Assembly (NCBI RefSeq): GCF_005405365.1
Contig: NZ_BJDX01000011.1
Location: forward strand, 1 to 64,000
DNA from: Enterococcus xiangfangensis
Lineage (GTDB): Bacteria; Bacillota; Bacilli; Lactobacillales; Enterococcaceae
Direction of reading: 5' to 3'
DNA: 64,000 nt
The notes beneath the pieces are model-generated. The model had not been told where the DNA came from, ran no database searches, and saw nothing but the letters and a program-made list of their open reading frames with translations. Numbering within the stretch: position 1 is the stretch's first letter; every line of letters starts with the position of its first letter. Below are positions 49,866 through 58,441 of this stretch, in pieces. The position numbers and the translations under genes were made by a program.

Positions 49866-52800
49866 TTATTCGACTTTAGTCGTTAGCGTCCAATAAAACG
49901 TTAATGAATACGTACCAGCTTTTTGCTGTTCTATTGGTACGGCTAGAAAAATTCCTTTTGTCTCAGACCAGTCAGCAAAAGTCGTTGCAAACGAACCCTT
50001 TTGGCTAAAAAGCGGGACGGCTGTTTCCAATGAAGAAAGTTGTCCCGCTTCTCGAAAATACAATTCGCCGATTTCAGGCGCTTCGGCATGCAAAGTCACT
50101 TCCCATGGGGCTGATTCTGTCCGGGTATCTTGGACTTTTAACTGCCCGGAAATATCAGGATAGAATTTTGTTTGCTCTCCGATCGATTGCTGACCAAAAT
50201 CGATCAAATATGGAATCGTTAAAAGCATCAAACTTTCTTTGGTTTGTTGGAACGTTGCCTGGATTTGATACTGATAATTCTCTTCAGCCAGCCAAATAGA
50301 CCCTGTATAGAGTATTGTTTCCCCGTTACTCGCAGTTATCTCTGCTTGCTGGAAAGAAAATTGATCCGTTTCAAGAAATTCTAGTCTAAGAGTCTTTCTG
50401 CTCTCAGCCGGAATAATGATTTCTCCTTGTCGCTCATCAGCAATCTCCCAATATTCCTGCGTATGATTATTGACTTTAGGAGAAAGCTGATGGTTGATCT
50501 GGCCCAAAGGACTGATTACTTGATACTCAATTACTGCAGCTGCTACTGCTAGTCCAGTCGTTCCATTACTGTCTCCAGTGTAAGCATGACCTGTCTCATC
50601 AAAGCCGATAAAATTTTCTGGCGACAACGAACTTTCATTTCCTGCAAATGTCAGAACTGAATAGCCTTTTTGCTGAGCAAAATAATCTCCTAAAACAACT
50701 TCCGGTTTAGTCGGCGTCAACAAGCGCCAAATTAATTTTTTCTCTGGAGTCAATTTCCTTAAAAAAATAGTCTGCGCTCCAGCTGGCGAATGGATTTCCG
50801 CATCTACTGCTGTGATAAGCTCTCCAATTTTTAATTCTTTCACAGTTAGCTGAGCGGCTTCTCCTAAAATAAGTTTACCAAATCGATGATACATTGGATC
50901 AAAGTTCTCATTATTCGCCGCACTGCCATTTAGGATTGATCCTGCTGCTAACTGATTTTTAACAGTTAGTTGAGTAAAATTATGGATCGTTTCAACAAAG
51001 CTTGATTTTGCGAGCGTTCCGAATTTTATCGCAATTTCAGTCGTGCTGTTTTCAATCAGCGAATTGGTAAAGGGCGTTAGATCACTGCCGATGAGTGTAC
51101 TGATCTTTTGAACCGCTTGTATATCAAGCACCAGTCCATGAGTCAATCGCCCAGCATAACTATTTTTGACCATTCCTTGTATCAGTGAAAAATCACCATG
51201 AGGAGCATCGATGGTCATTTTGATTTGTGGAGTGATCAACGAGCGCGCATCCATACCGCCATCGCCTAATACTTCAAGATCAGAAAAACTTGCTTTTGTT
51301 GCAAGTTTAAAATCAATTTGCTGATCAGCACTGCCTAATAAATTGGTTTTTTCTGCATTTTTCGGCCGAGCAGCTGCAATACTTAGACCGGACATCAGCA
51401 CCACTGATCCCGTTAACTCCAAAGAAACACTTCCACTGATCATCCCTTCCCTGACAACACCGCCCATAATTTGTGTGGCGTGCCCATTTTTCTTGAAATG
51501 ACCGCCTTGAACGATTGTCTCAGCATTGCCATCAATCATATGATTGGAGCGGGCACCGTAGGAACCGGCCAGCTGACCTGAAAACTCACCGCCTAAAATT
51601 TTTGTATGCGCATTGCCGATCATCCGCCGATCTGAATCGCTTCCTGCTGTAACGACACTTTCCGTTTCTCCGCCAGTTATTTCTAAGAAACTGTCCCCAT
51701 AGAGTCTGTAACAACCGCCGCCGGAACCGAAAAGACGGTTGACCTTGCCGCTATGCAGTCGCGCATGACGCGCTCCTTCGATCGTTCCACTGAAGCTTCC
51801 ACCATAAGCAAAATTCAGCAAAGCCTGTTCAACGTTTAGTTCTGTTGTTCCGTTAATAAACAATGTGTTTTCCCATAGACTTCGATTATCACCGCCGCCA
51901 GCCGCCACATTAAAACCATAGTTCGATGCTAAATTTTTTATGTCTGGCAAAACGTTCGGATCAATCCCGACCTGCTGCGCGTGGATGCCCCAAAGTTTGC
52001 TGTAGACTAGACCCGCTTCACCTAAAATTAGACGAACTTTGCCATCGATCACTCCTGCAAAACCAGCACCGCGAACAGTTTGACTGACTCCTAAACCACC
52101 GCTGACACAGCCGCTTAATAATCGTGTTATGACATCCCCTTCGACTAAAAAAGCAGAACTTTCTTTAGCTAATGACAACCGTTCTGCCGCTGTCAGCCGA
52201 TCGTACCACAATTCTTCGGTCGTTCGTTTTTGCGGATCTGTTTGATTGATCTCTGGTAATAAATTGGCAGAATCAGATAGACTCTTTTTCTGCAGATCCA
52301 TTCCACCGGCACCATCGATCCGTATGAATGATCCTTTATTTACGCCGCCGGCATGAATTTGATTTTCTATATCACCGTTGATTTTCCCACCATATTGATT
52401 GCCGCCGACAAAGCTGCGCTCGCCTTTTTGAAAGCGGCGGGTATCGATCTTAGTTATGATCGCTCGATCGTGTCCAACTATCTCGCCAGATTGCGAGCCG
52501 CCAATCAGAATCCCTTCGCTAGAAAAACTGCCGTTGCCGGAAATATGGTTATTGATCGTACCTGTTCTCCCAAATGCTACGCCACCAACAAAATCGCCTA
52601 ACAGAAAATCTTCTGAATTAGAGGCTAACTGATTCCTTATCTCACCGGTCACTTCAACTGGCGCCGTTGTCCCTATGCCACCGCCATAATAGCGTTCCAG
52701 CGTTCCTTCAAGTTTTTTGACTTCTGTTGTGACATCCCCATAAATTTTTCCATTCAACGAACCGCCGCACAATTGAGTAATCGTTCCACTCATTTCTAAA

Positions 52801-53396
52801 AATTGGATCGAAGGATTTCCTGTCAATATTCCACTTTCATTTCCGCCATAAATTTCCCAACTGCCGCCAGTAACTCGTTGAAAAATGATTTTGGGGTCAC
52901 CGATCAGGTCACGATTGCTGCCACCAAATAATTGTGTCGTTTGATCATGTCGGATATTTTCGAAGAAAAGTTGCTGGCCGTTGCCGTAGATTTTCTTTCC
53001 TTGCAAAGCAAATCCTTCAAAATGGATCGCTTGACCAAAAAAACAAGTCTCCGGCAACTTCAATTCAGCAGCGGAAGTTCCTTTGATTTTTAAATTTGCC
53101 GGAATACTAACAAAATTGATCGTCTCACGGGTTGGATCAGAATAAGTCACGTCTTCCCCAACCGTTGTCTGGCTCAGATCAAGACTACCAGAAAATTGAA
53201 TTGTGTAGGTATCTTCTTTCCCAAACCGGTAAAGATCCAGCAATAATTCTTGCCAGCCAGTGCTGCTTAAAGAATAGTTTGCTTGCTGAGTAACTGGCGG
53301 AATAAGTTCTAAAGAGTCAGCCTCAGCTTGTACTGCGAAAGGGCCAAAGAAAAAAATGAACACATAGAGTACAAAATAAGCGATTTTTTTTGACAT
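49866..53396 (-). CDS. Giant secreted WxL-domain surface protein with GG-rich repeats
   Basis: A 1176-residue secreted protein. Start ending at 53396 has AAGGAG upstream; signal peptide ends near AVQAEA (about 25). From about 100 to 800 there are many loosely repeated blocks of the type [IV]xGGxxxGxIxG (IYGGNESG, LCGGSLNG, FVGGNQYG, LGGEFSGQLAGS), which suggest a beta-solenoid. The last about 150 residues match a WxL wall-binding domain: TIPYLIDFGQQSIG, VQDTR, then W-E-V, and the terminal Y-x-L-TFYWTL. No LPxTG motif is present, so binding to peptidoglycan would be non-covalent. No WxL gene cluster or DUF916 partner lies nearby. Likely adhesin or matrix-binding protein, by inference. Confidence 0.82.
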   Translation of the reverse strand: MSKKIAYFVLYVFIFFFGPFAVQAEADSLELIPPVTQQANYSLSSTGWQELLLDLYRFGKEDTYTIQFSGSLDLSQTTVGEDVTYSDPTRETINFVSIPANLKIKGTSAAELKLPETCFFGQAIHFEGFALQGKKIYGNGQQLFFENIRHDQTTQLFGGSNRDLIGDPKIIFQRVTGGSWEIYGGNESGILTGNPSIQFLEMSGTITQLCGGSLNGKIYGDVTTEVKKLEGTLERYYGGGIGTTAPVEVTGEIRNQLASNSEDFLLGDFVGGVAFGRTGTINNHISGNGSFSSEGILIGGSQSGEIVGHDRAIITKIDTRRFQKGERSFVGGNQYGGKINGDIENQIHAGGVNKGSFIRIDGAGGMDLQKKSLSDSANLLPEINQTDPQKRTTEELWYDRLTAAERLSLAKESSAFLVEGDVITRLLSGCVSGGLGVSQTVRGAGFAGVIDGKVRLILGEAGLVYSKLWGIHAQQVGIDPNVLPDIKNLASNYGFNVAAGGGDNRSLWENTLFINGTTELNVEQALLNFAYGGSFSGTIEGARHARLHSGKVNRLFGSGGGCYRLYGDSFLEITGGETESVVTAGSDSDRRMIGNAHTKILGGEFSGQLAGSYGARSNHMIDGNAETIVQGGHFKKNGHATQIMGGVVREGMISGSVSLELTGSVVLMSGLSIAAARPKNAEKTNLLGSADQQIDFKLATKASFSDLEVLGDGGMDARSLITPQIKMTIDAPHGDFSLIQGMVKNSYAGRLTHGLVLDIQAVQKISTLIGSDLTPFTNSLIENSTTEIAIKFGTLAKSSFVETIHNFTQLTVKNQLAAGSILNGSAANNENFDPMYHRFGKLILGEAAQLTVKELKIGELITAVDAEIHSPAGAQTIFLRKLTPEKKLIWRLLTPTKPEVVLGDYFAQQKGYSVLTFAGNESSLSPENFIGFDETGHAYTGDSNGTTGLAVAAAVIEYQVISPLGQINHQLSPKVNNHTQEYWEIADERQGEIIIPAESRKTLRLEFLETDQFSFQQAEITASNGETILYTGSIWLAEENYQYQIQATFQQTKESLMLLTIPYLIDFGQQSIGEQTKFYPDISGQLKVQDTRTESAPWEVTLHAEAPEIGELYFREAGQLSSLETAVPLFSQKGSFATTFADWSETKGIFLAVPIEQQKAGTYSLTFYWTLTTKVE

Positions 53397-53481
53397 ATTC
53401 GTCTCCTTTTTTATACAATATACGTATAGAAGATGAATCTGCTTTAGGTTAATTTCAAGTTTATAAATATAAGCCACTTCA

Positions 53482-53510
53482 TTGCGTCTCTATGAACACT
53501 GTGCTATGAT
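53482..53510 (+). promoter_or_regulatory. Promoter of the 6S RNA gene
   Basis: -35 TTGCGT (53482-53487), spacer of exactly 17 bases, -10 TATGAT (53505-53510). The predicted start at about 53517 coincides with the first base of the closing stem of the RNA. Confidence 0.75.
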
Positions 53511-53516
53511 TGAGAT

Positions 53517-53716
53517 GGAAATTCTGTGATGTACGCGTTGCCTATTTCAGTGTTGACCGAACATTTTTATTGATATCTTGGGATCCGTCTTGTGTCAAAG
53601 TTGGTAACACGCCTTTTCATTTGGTAGTTCGATGCTTAGACCATGGAACCCACCTGCTAGATTTTGCGGGATCAATACTATCGGGTGAATAACGGCATCG
53701 ACGGAATTTTCCATTT
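53517..53716 (+). ncRNA. ssrS: 6S RNA
   Basis: Non-coding RNA of about 200 bases that mimics an open promoter and binds housekeeping RNA polymerase. The 5' end GGAAATTCTGTGATG pairs with the 3' end CATCGACGGAATTTTCC to form the long closing stem. The sequence between is not coding in any convincing frame and can form the opposed arms around a central bubble. It has its own promoter, ends before a strong terminator, and lies one gene away from rarA, as 6S RNA genes do in other Firmicutes. A covariance search would settle it. Confidence 0.85.
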
Positions 53717-53727
53717 TTATGGAATGA

Positions 53728-53758
53728 AAGCAATTTGCGTACTGCAAATTGCTTTTTC
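53728..53758 (+). terminator. Terminator after the 6S RNA
   Basis: Arms GCAATTTGC (53730-53738) and GCAAATTGC (53744-53752), then five T. It lies between the RNA and the next coding gene. Confidence 0.85.
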
Positions 53759-53779
53759 TTATATTATTGGAGGAAAAAG

Positions 53780-54064
53780 ATGATTCGCATTTTATTATTT
53801 TTACTTGCACTTATTTTACTGATCTGTAGCTATTATTTGATCAAAAAACCACAAGGGCTGCTAGTTCTTTTCAGCAAAGAAACTCAAACCGAGTCTCGCA
53901 GCTTTTTACGACAGTTTGGCTATCTTTATGGACTTCTTGGAATCATCGGTATCGGTATCGGTATTTTGGATCAACGAACGTATTCAATGCTGTACCTGAT
54001 CTTACTTTTGGTCGCAGCGGCTGTCTTCGCGTTATTAATGGGCGCAAAAACAAAAAAAGGTTAA
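53780..54064 (+). CDS. Small hypothetical membrane protein
   Basis: 94 residues with three hydrophobic segments (about 2-21, 48-63 and 67-85) and a basic end (GAKTKKG). The start is set by a TTGGAGGAAAAAG leader. The cytosolic loop contains KKPQGLLVLFSKETQTESRSF. I do not recognise a named family; small DUF3784-like proteins have similar topology. It precedes the UspA gene by 55 bases and may be co-transcribed with it. Confidence 0.72.
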   Translation: MIRILLFLLALILLICSYYLIKKPQGLLVLFSKETQTESRSFLRQFGYLYGLLGIIGIGIGILDQRTYSMLYLILLLVAAAVFALLMGAKTKKG

Positions 54065-54119
54065 CAGTACCATTTTTAAGCATTTTGTTTTAAAATAAAA
54101 GTGTGAAAAGGAGTTGGTA

Positions 54120-54593
54120 ATGATGGATCAAGAATATAGTAAAATCATGGTGGCCGTTGATGGTTCGAGCGAAGCAGAATTGGCTTTCAAAAAAGCAGTA
54201 AACGTCGCAAAACGAAATCAAGCGGAATTATTATTGGCGCATGTCATTGACACACGTGCGTTTCAAACAGTTTCTTCTTTCGATAATGTGCTAGCGGAAC
54301 AAGCAACCGACATGGCAAAACAAACGTTATCGGATTATGAAGCGGATGCAAAAAAAGCTGGTGTTGATCACATTAGCACAGTTATTGAATACGGCGCTCC
54401 CAAAGTAATGATCGCCACTCAAATTCCTGAAAATAACCAAATTGATTTGATCATGCTTGGTGCAACTGGTTTGAATGCAGTAGAACGTTTATTCATCGGA
54501 TCCGTCTCAGAATACGTTATCCGCAATGCAAGTTGTGATGTATTGATTGTCCGGACCGACTTAGAAAACAAAGTTCCTAAAGAAGATAAATAA
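54120..54593 (+). CDS. Universal stress protein, UspA family
   Basis: 157-residue UspA-fold protein. It begins with the strand KIMVAVDGSSEAELAF and has the ATP-binding signature LGATGLNAVERLFIGSVSEYV, matching G-2x-G-9x-G-S. The final strand is CDVLIVR. ATP-binding Usp proteins help survival in acid, oxidative or starvation stress. Two adjacent ATGs are possible starts behind AAAGGAG; the first is used here. A hairpin terminator follows. Confidence 0.92.
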   Translation: MMDQEYSKIMVAVDGSSEAELAFKKAVNVAKRNQAELLLAHVIDTRAFQTVSSFDNVLAEQATDMAKQTLSDYEADAKKAGVDHISTVIEYGAPKVMIATQIPENNQIDLIMLGATGLNAVERLFIGSVSEYVIRNASCDVLIVRTDLENKVPKEDK

Positions 54594-54605
54594 TTTTGAT
54601 AAAAA

Positions 54606-54641
54606 GAGGATGTGACAAAACTTTGTCACATCCATTTTTTT
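54606..54641. terminator. Bidirectional terminator (GTGACA-core type)
   Basis: Arms GGATGTGACAAA and TTTGTCACATCC, followed by six T on the plus strand. It also follows the stop of the small minus-strand gene at 54648. The core matches the composite repeat family but no module is attached. Confidence 0.9.
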
Positions 54642-54647
54642 ATCTTA

Positions 54648-54806
54648 TTAAAACTTAAATTGATTGATTACTTCACCTTGTCGGATTATTTTGCTGGATT
54701 TGTACTGTGCATAATCAGTTGCACGACATAAGGCTTCACGATATGTCTGATATCGTTTTTCTTGTTGCTCACCAGCGAGCGTCTCCACTTGTACAAGATA
54801 GTTCAT
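54648..54806 (-). CDS. Small protein of 52 residues
   Basis: An intact short gene: ATG ending at 54806, 52 codons, TAA at 54648-54650, with an AAGGAAAAGGG leader before the start. The peptide starts MNYLVQVETLAGEQQEKRYQ and ends GEVINQFKF. It is polar, with a Lys/Arg- and Tyr-rich centre, no signal peptide, no membrane segment. It lies 41 bases after the fucO-like stop and just before a terminator, so it is probably the second gene of that transcript. I know no family for it. Confidence 0.68.
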   Translation of the reverse strand: MNYLVQVETLAGEQQEKRYQTYREALCRATDYAQYKSSKIIRQGEVINQFKF

Positions 54807-54847
54807 CGCCCTTTTCCTTTCAAATAACTAGCGACAAATAATTATTT

Positions 54848-56002
54848 TTAAAGCATCGAATTGTATAAAGCAATGATTTCTTCTAATGATGCTTCACGCG
54901 GATTTCCTGGTGTGCAGACATCACGAGCCGCATCCTCAGCAATTTGCGCCACATCTTCTTTTTTCACTCCAAGTTCTGACAAACTTTGTGGGATACCGAC
55001 ATCGATTCCTAATTGTTTTACTGCTTGAACGGCAGCATCACGAACCTCTGCCAATGACATTTCAGCCGCTCCTGGAACCCGCATTGCACTAGCAATCTCA
55101 CGATATTTTTCACCTGTATATTCTTTATTGAAATCCATGATCAATGGCAATAATGTCGCACAAGCTACACCATGAGGCGTATTATACCAAGCGGATAATG
55201 GATGTGCCATCCCATGAACCAAGCCCAAACCGACATTCGAAAAGCCCATTCCAGCGATGTATTGACCTAACGCCATTTCTTCACGAGCTATTTGTTTTCC
55301 AGCAACAGAATCACGCAATGACTGACTGATTATCTCAATTGCTTTAATGTGCAACATGTCCGACATTTCCCATGCACCATTAGTAATAAATCCTTCGATT
55401 GCATGCGTCAGTGCATCCATTCCTGTTGATGCACAAAGTCCTTTAGGCATGCCCATCATCATATCACTGTCAATAAAAGCTACAACTGGAATATCATGCG
55501 GATCAACACAAACAAATTTACGATGATTTTTTGCATCAGTGATCACATAATTAATCGTTACTTCGGCAGCAGTTCCTGAAGTCGTTGGTACAGCAAGAAT
55601 TGGTAACGCGGTTTTTTTCGTATCTGCTACGCCTTCTAAACTAATTACATCTGAAAATTCAGGATTAGTTGTAATGATCCCGATTGCTTTAGCCGTATCA
55701 ATCGGCGACCCGCCGCCGATCGCTACAAGATAGTCTGCTTCAGCTGCTGCACAAGCTTTCACACCCGCTTGAACATCTTCAATCGTAGGGTTTGGTACAA
55801 TTCCATCATAGATTTCATACTCGAGTCCCGCAGCTTTTAAAACATCGATTACCTTAGTCGCGACTTTGAATTCTAATAATCCTTTATCTGTAACAACTAA
55901 TGCCTTTTTGAATCCACGTTTGATTGCTTCGTTTGCTACTTCTTGAATCGCTCCTTTACCAAAATAAGAAGTTTCATTTAAAATCATTCTATTAACTGTC
56001 AT
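54848..56002 (-). CDS. fucO: Iron-containing alcohol dehydrogenase, lactaldehyde reductase-like
   Basis: Group III Fe-dependent alcohol dehydrogenase of 384 residues, close in length to FucO. The NAD loop GGGSPIDTAKAIG is at about 95-107; the metal ligands are in GMDALTHAIEGF (Asp and His), GLVHGMAHPLSAWYNTPHG (two His). FucO reduces L-lactaldehyde to 1,2-propanediol during deoxy-sugar fermentation; other members act on 1,3-propanediol or ethanol. No fucose or rhamnose genes are adjacent, so the substrate is uncertain. The start ending at 56002 has a GAGGGAGAG site. A catabolite-control-like palindrome lies upstream. Confidence 0.82.
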   Translation of the reverse strand: MTVNRMILNETSYFGKGAIQEVANEAIKRGFKKALVVTDKGLLEFKVATKVIDVLKAAGLEYEIYDGIVPNPTIEDVQAGVKACAAAEADYLVAIGGGSPIDTAKAIGIITTNPEFSDVISLEGVADTKKTALPILAVPTTSGTAAEVTINYVITDAKNHRKFVCVDPHDIPVVAFIDSDMMMGMPKGLCASTGMDALTHAIEGFITNGAWEMSDMLHIKAIEIISQSLRDSVAGKQIAREEMALGQYIAGMGFSNVGLGLVHGMAHPLSAWYNTPHGVACATLLPLIMDFNKEYTGEKYREIASAMRVPGAAEMSLAEVRDAAVQAVKQLGIDVGIPQSLSELGVKKEDVAQIAEDAARDVCTPGNPREASLEEIIALYNSML

Positions 56003-56054
56003 TGATTTTCTCTCCCTCTTTGTGCTTTGTTTCACAACTAATTATCTCATAAAC

Positions 56055-56068
56055 AGAAACCGTTTTCT
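56055..56068 (-). promoter_or_regulatory. Candidate cre site (CcpA operator)
   Basis: AGAAACCGTTTTCT, palindromic and close to the cre consensus with the central CG and flanking A/T runs. It lies about 55 bases upstream of the fucO-like start, where CcpA binding could repress. The associated promoter was not identified clearly. Confidence 0.4.
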
Positions 56069-56301
56069 ATATCTTCTGTTTGTAACTATTTGTTGCAAAA
56101 TAACACCATATTGACAATTATTTAAGAATAATATTTTTCATACTGAAGTATAAATTCATTTGCTTCGCTTTTCCGAAGTTGCTTTGCATACATTTTTTAA
56201 TCAGAATAATCCACTCAAAATTGCAAGCTGTTTATTTTTTTCATCTTCTATTTTCAAAAAGTGCTAAACTAGGGGTATCTTAGTAAAAAGTGAGGGTATT
56301 T

Positions 56302-56976
56302 ATGAAAGGGATTATTTTTGATTTCAATGGAACGATGTTTATGGATTCTGATCTTCATGAGGCGGCTTGGCTGCATCTGATCCAAAAGTATTCGGAGAAC
56401 CAGATGACTGCGGATGATATTTTGAAAAATATTCACGGTAAAACAAACGATGTTATTTTACGTCACTTCATTTCAGCGGAACTAGCGGATGATCAGGTCG
56501 AAAAGTTGGCGGATGAAAAAGAAGCGTATTATCGTAAACTGGTTTTAGCTAGTCCTGGTCATAATGAATTTACGAAAGGCTTGAAGGATGTACTGGATTA
56601 CGCCAAGAAAGAACAGATTCCTATGACAATCGCTTCGGCGTCGCCAAGAGTCAATATTGATTTCTATTTTGATTATCTGAAGTTGGGCGACTGGTTTGAT
56701 TACGATAAAATCGTGTATCACACTGGGGAATTTCCCGGAAAACCTGCTCCAGACATTTTTTTGGTTGCTGCCAAAAAAATTGCGCTAGATCCCAAGAATT
56801 GTTTAGTAGTCGAAGATTCTTACTCAGGATTACAGGCGGCACAAAATGCTGAGATTGGAACGATCGTAGCAATTGATCCGTTTGGAAAAAATCAGTCAGT
56901 CTTCACAGCAGAAGGATTGGCTCAAGATGGGATTATTCAAGATTTTACAACGTTTATTCCAACTTATTTAAAGTAA
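56302..56976 (+). CDS. HAD-superfamily phosphatase-like protein with DFNGT motif
   Basis: 224 residues of the beta-phosphoglucomutase-like HAD subgroup (cap type C1): motif I at residues 6-12 is DFNGTMF, motif II TIASASPR, the Lys in PGKPAPDIF, and motif III/IV VVEDSYSGLQAA. The second residue of motif I after Phe is Asn instead of the usual Asp general acid, which should slow phosphate hydrolysis unless another residue substitutes. It may be a sugar-phosphate phosphatase or mutase. The start (ATG at 56302) has GAGG before it; an upstream GTG is less likely. It ends at copy D of the repeat. Confidence 0.84.
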   Translation: MKGIIFDFNGTMFMDSDLHEAAWLHLIQKYSENQMTADDILKNIHGKTNDVILRHFISAELADDQVEKLADEKEAYYRKLVLASPGHNEFTKGLKDVLDYAKKEQIPMTIASASPRVNIDFYFDYLKLGDWFDYDKIVYHTGEFPGKPAPDIFLVAAKKIALDPKNCLVVEDSYSGLQAAQNAEIGTIVAIDPFGKNQSVFTAEGLAQDGIIQDFTTFIPTYLK

Positions 56977-57092
56977 AAAAAGGAGCGTGACAAAAATTGT
57001 CACACTCCTTTTTTCGAATAAATACTAAGAAGCAACTTCTTCGGGAACAAGACAAGATTTCTTGAAGCGTTCTGCTTCTGTCACACTCTCTT
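56977..57092. repeat. Composite terminator repeat, copy D
   Basis: A bidirectional hairpin GGAGCGTGACAA/TTGTCACACTCC (56982-57008) with A and T runs follows the HAD stop. The conserved module (57059-57090, CTTGAAGCGTTCTGCTTCTG) lies downstream. On the minus strand the same hairpin ends the nudF-to-pncA operon. Confidence 0.75.
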
Positions 57093-57123
57093 GCTTATAT
57101 TTTTGATGAAACGTTATTTTTAA

Positions 57124-57669
57124 CTAGCCGATTGTTGCGCCCAATGTATTTTTGAAATGATTTAGTGCCCATGTATGACCAACCTCATCAAAACTTGCGA
57201 CCCCATTTTCAGGAATAGTCAATCGATAACCAAGATTATAGGCATCTACAGCAGTATGCAACACACAAATATCTGTACATACGCCTGTCAAACAAAGTTC
57301 CGTGATTCCTCGTTCACGCAACCGAATATCTAAATCCGTGCCGCTGAATGCAGAATAATGGCGCTTATCAAGCCAGAGAATTTTTTCGTCTGCTTGATTT
57401 GCTTGATAAAAGTCAGCCAATGCTCCGTAAAGCTTGCGGCCGCTCGTACCAATCACATTGTGTGGCGGAAAAAGTTTATTTTCTGGATGATAGCGATCAT
57501 TAGGATCATGACCATCGATTGCAAAAACGATTAGGTCTCCTTGTTGGAAATAATCTTTTGTTACAGCTACTAATGCTTGTTCGATCGCCTGACCAGCTGC
57601 TCCTGTGGTCAATTTTCCATCGGTCGCTACAAAGTCATTGGTATAATCAATCGAAAGTAATGCCCGCAC
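57124..57669 (-). CDS. pncA: Nicotinamidase-like cysteine hydrolase
   Basis: Hydrolyses nicotinamide to nicotinate for NAD salvage. The 181-residue isochorismatase-fold protein shows the catalytic triad: Asp in LLSIDYTNDFV (about 8), Lys in WLDKRHYSAF (about 102) and Cys in LTGVCTDICVLHTA (about 137). The metal-binding region DGHDPNDRYHPE is present. Size and motifs fit the Gram-positive PncA. It is the last gene of the nudF-macP-like-mtnN-pncA operon; the niacin transporter at 28.6 kb belongs to the same pathway. Confidence 0.88.
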   Translation of the reverse strand: MRALLSIDYTNDFVATDGKLTTGAAGQAIEQALVAVTKDYFQQGDLIVFAIDGHDPNDRYHPENKLFPPHNVIGTSGRKLYGALADFYQANQADEKILWLDKRHYSAFSGTDLDIRLRERGITELCLTGVCTDICVLHTAVDAYNLGYRLTIPENGVASFDEVGHTWALNHFKNTLGATIG

Positions 57670-57700
57670 AAAAATCCCTCCTGCTCTTTCTCAGCTTTTT

Positions 57701-58393
57701 TTATTTTAAATGATTTACAAACTCTATTACTAGTTGTGCTGATAATGTCCCCGTCCGATTGACGAATTCTTCGTGCGTTTCTGTTGCTTCGCTGTCAGCA
57801 GTATCGCTGATTGCCCGCACGATCAAAAATGGGATTCCAAATTGTGCGGCGGTATGCCCAATTGCGGCACCTTCCATCTCAACGGCTAATGCATCGGGAA
57901 AAGCCGCTTTGATTTCATAGATTTTTGCTGGGCTGCTGACAAACGTATCGCCTGAAACGATCAGACCTACGTGTGCAGGCTGATTTAATTTTTTGCTGGC
58001 TTCCAACATTTCCGTTTTTAGATACGCAGATCCATCGTAATAAAGCGGCATACCAGGAACTTGTCCCAATTGATAACCAAACGTTGTTGCATCTACGTCA
58101 AAATAAGCTACTTTGTCAGCGATCACTAGATCACCAATGGCTAGACCTGTTCCGATTCCGCCGGCTGTTCCGGTATTGATCACCATGTTGACTTTGTATT
58201 GTTGAATCAAAACGGCTGTAGTGATCGATGCTAAAACTTTTCCGATCCCTGATTGGACGACGATTACTTCATGATTGCCCAAGCTGCCTGAAATAAACAA
58301 TGCACCTGATTGTTCCCAAGATAATGGGTGTTCCAAGCTTTCGCGTAATGCTTTTACTTCTGGTTCCATTGCACCAATAATACCGATTTTCAT
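57701..58393 (-). CDS. mtnN: 5'-methylthioadenosine/S-adenosylhomocysteine nucleosidase
   Basis: Cleaves methylthioadenosine and S-adenosylhomocysteine, recycling SAM by-products and feeding LuxS. The 230-residue protein begins MKIGIIGAMEPEVKAL, with INTGTAGGIG, the substrate-binding EMEGAAIGHTA and the catalytic Asp in AISDTADSEA. Typical length. It follows the macP-like gene by 48 bases and precedes pncA by 31. Confidence 0.95.
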   Translation of the reverse strand: MKIGIIGAMEPEVKALRESLEHPLSWEQSGALFISGSLGNHEVIVVQSGIGKVLASITTAVLIQQYKVNMVINTGTAGGIGTGLAIGDLVIADKVAYFDVDATTFGYQLGQVPGMPLYYDGSAYLKTEMLEASKKLNQPAHVGLIVSGDTFVSSPAKIYEIKAAFPDALAVEMEGAAIGHTAAQFGIPFLIVRAISDTADSEATETHEEFVNRTGTLSAQLVIEFVNHLK

Positions 58394-58441
58394 AATCTTT
58401 CCCCTATTTCATATAAATTATTTTTTATTATTGCAGATTCG

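Noticed and set aside
53510..53810. Short reading frames on both strands over the 6S RNA region.
   Set aside because: They lack ribosome binding sites and overlap a structured RNA with its own promoter and closing stem.
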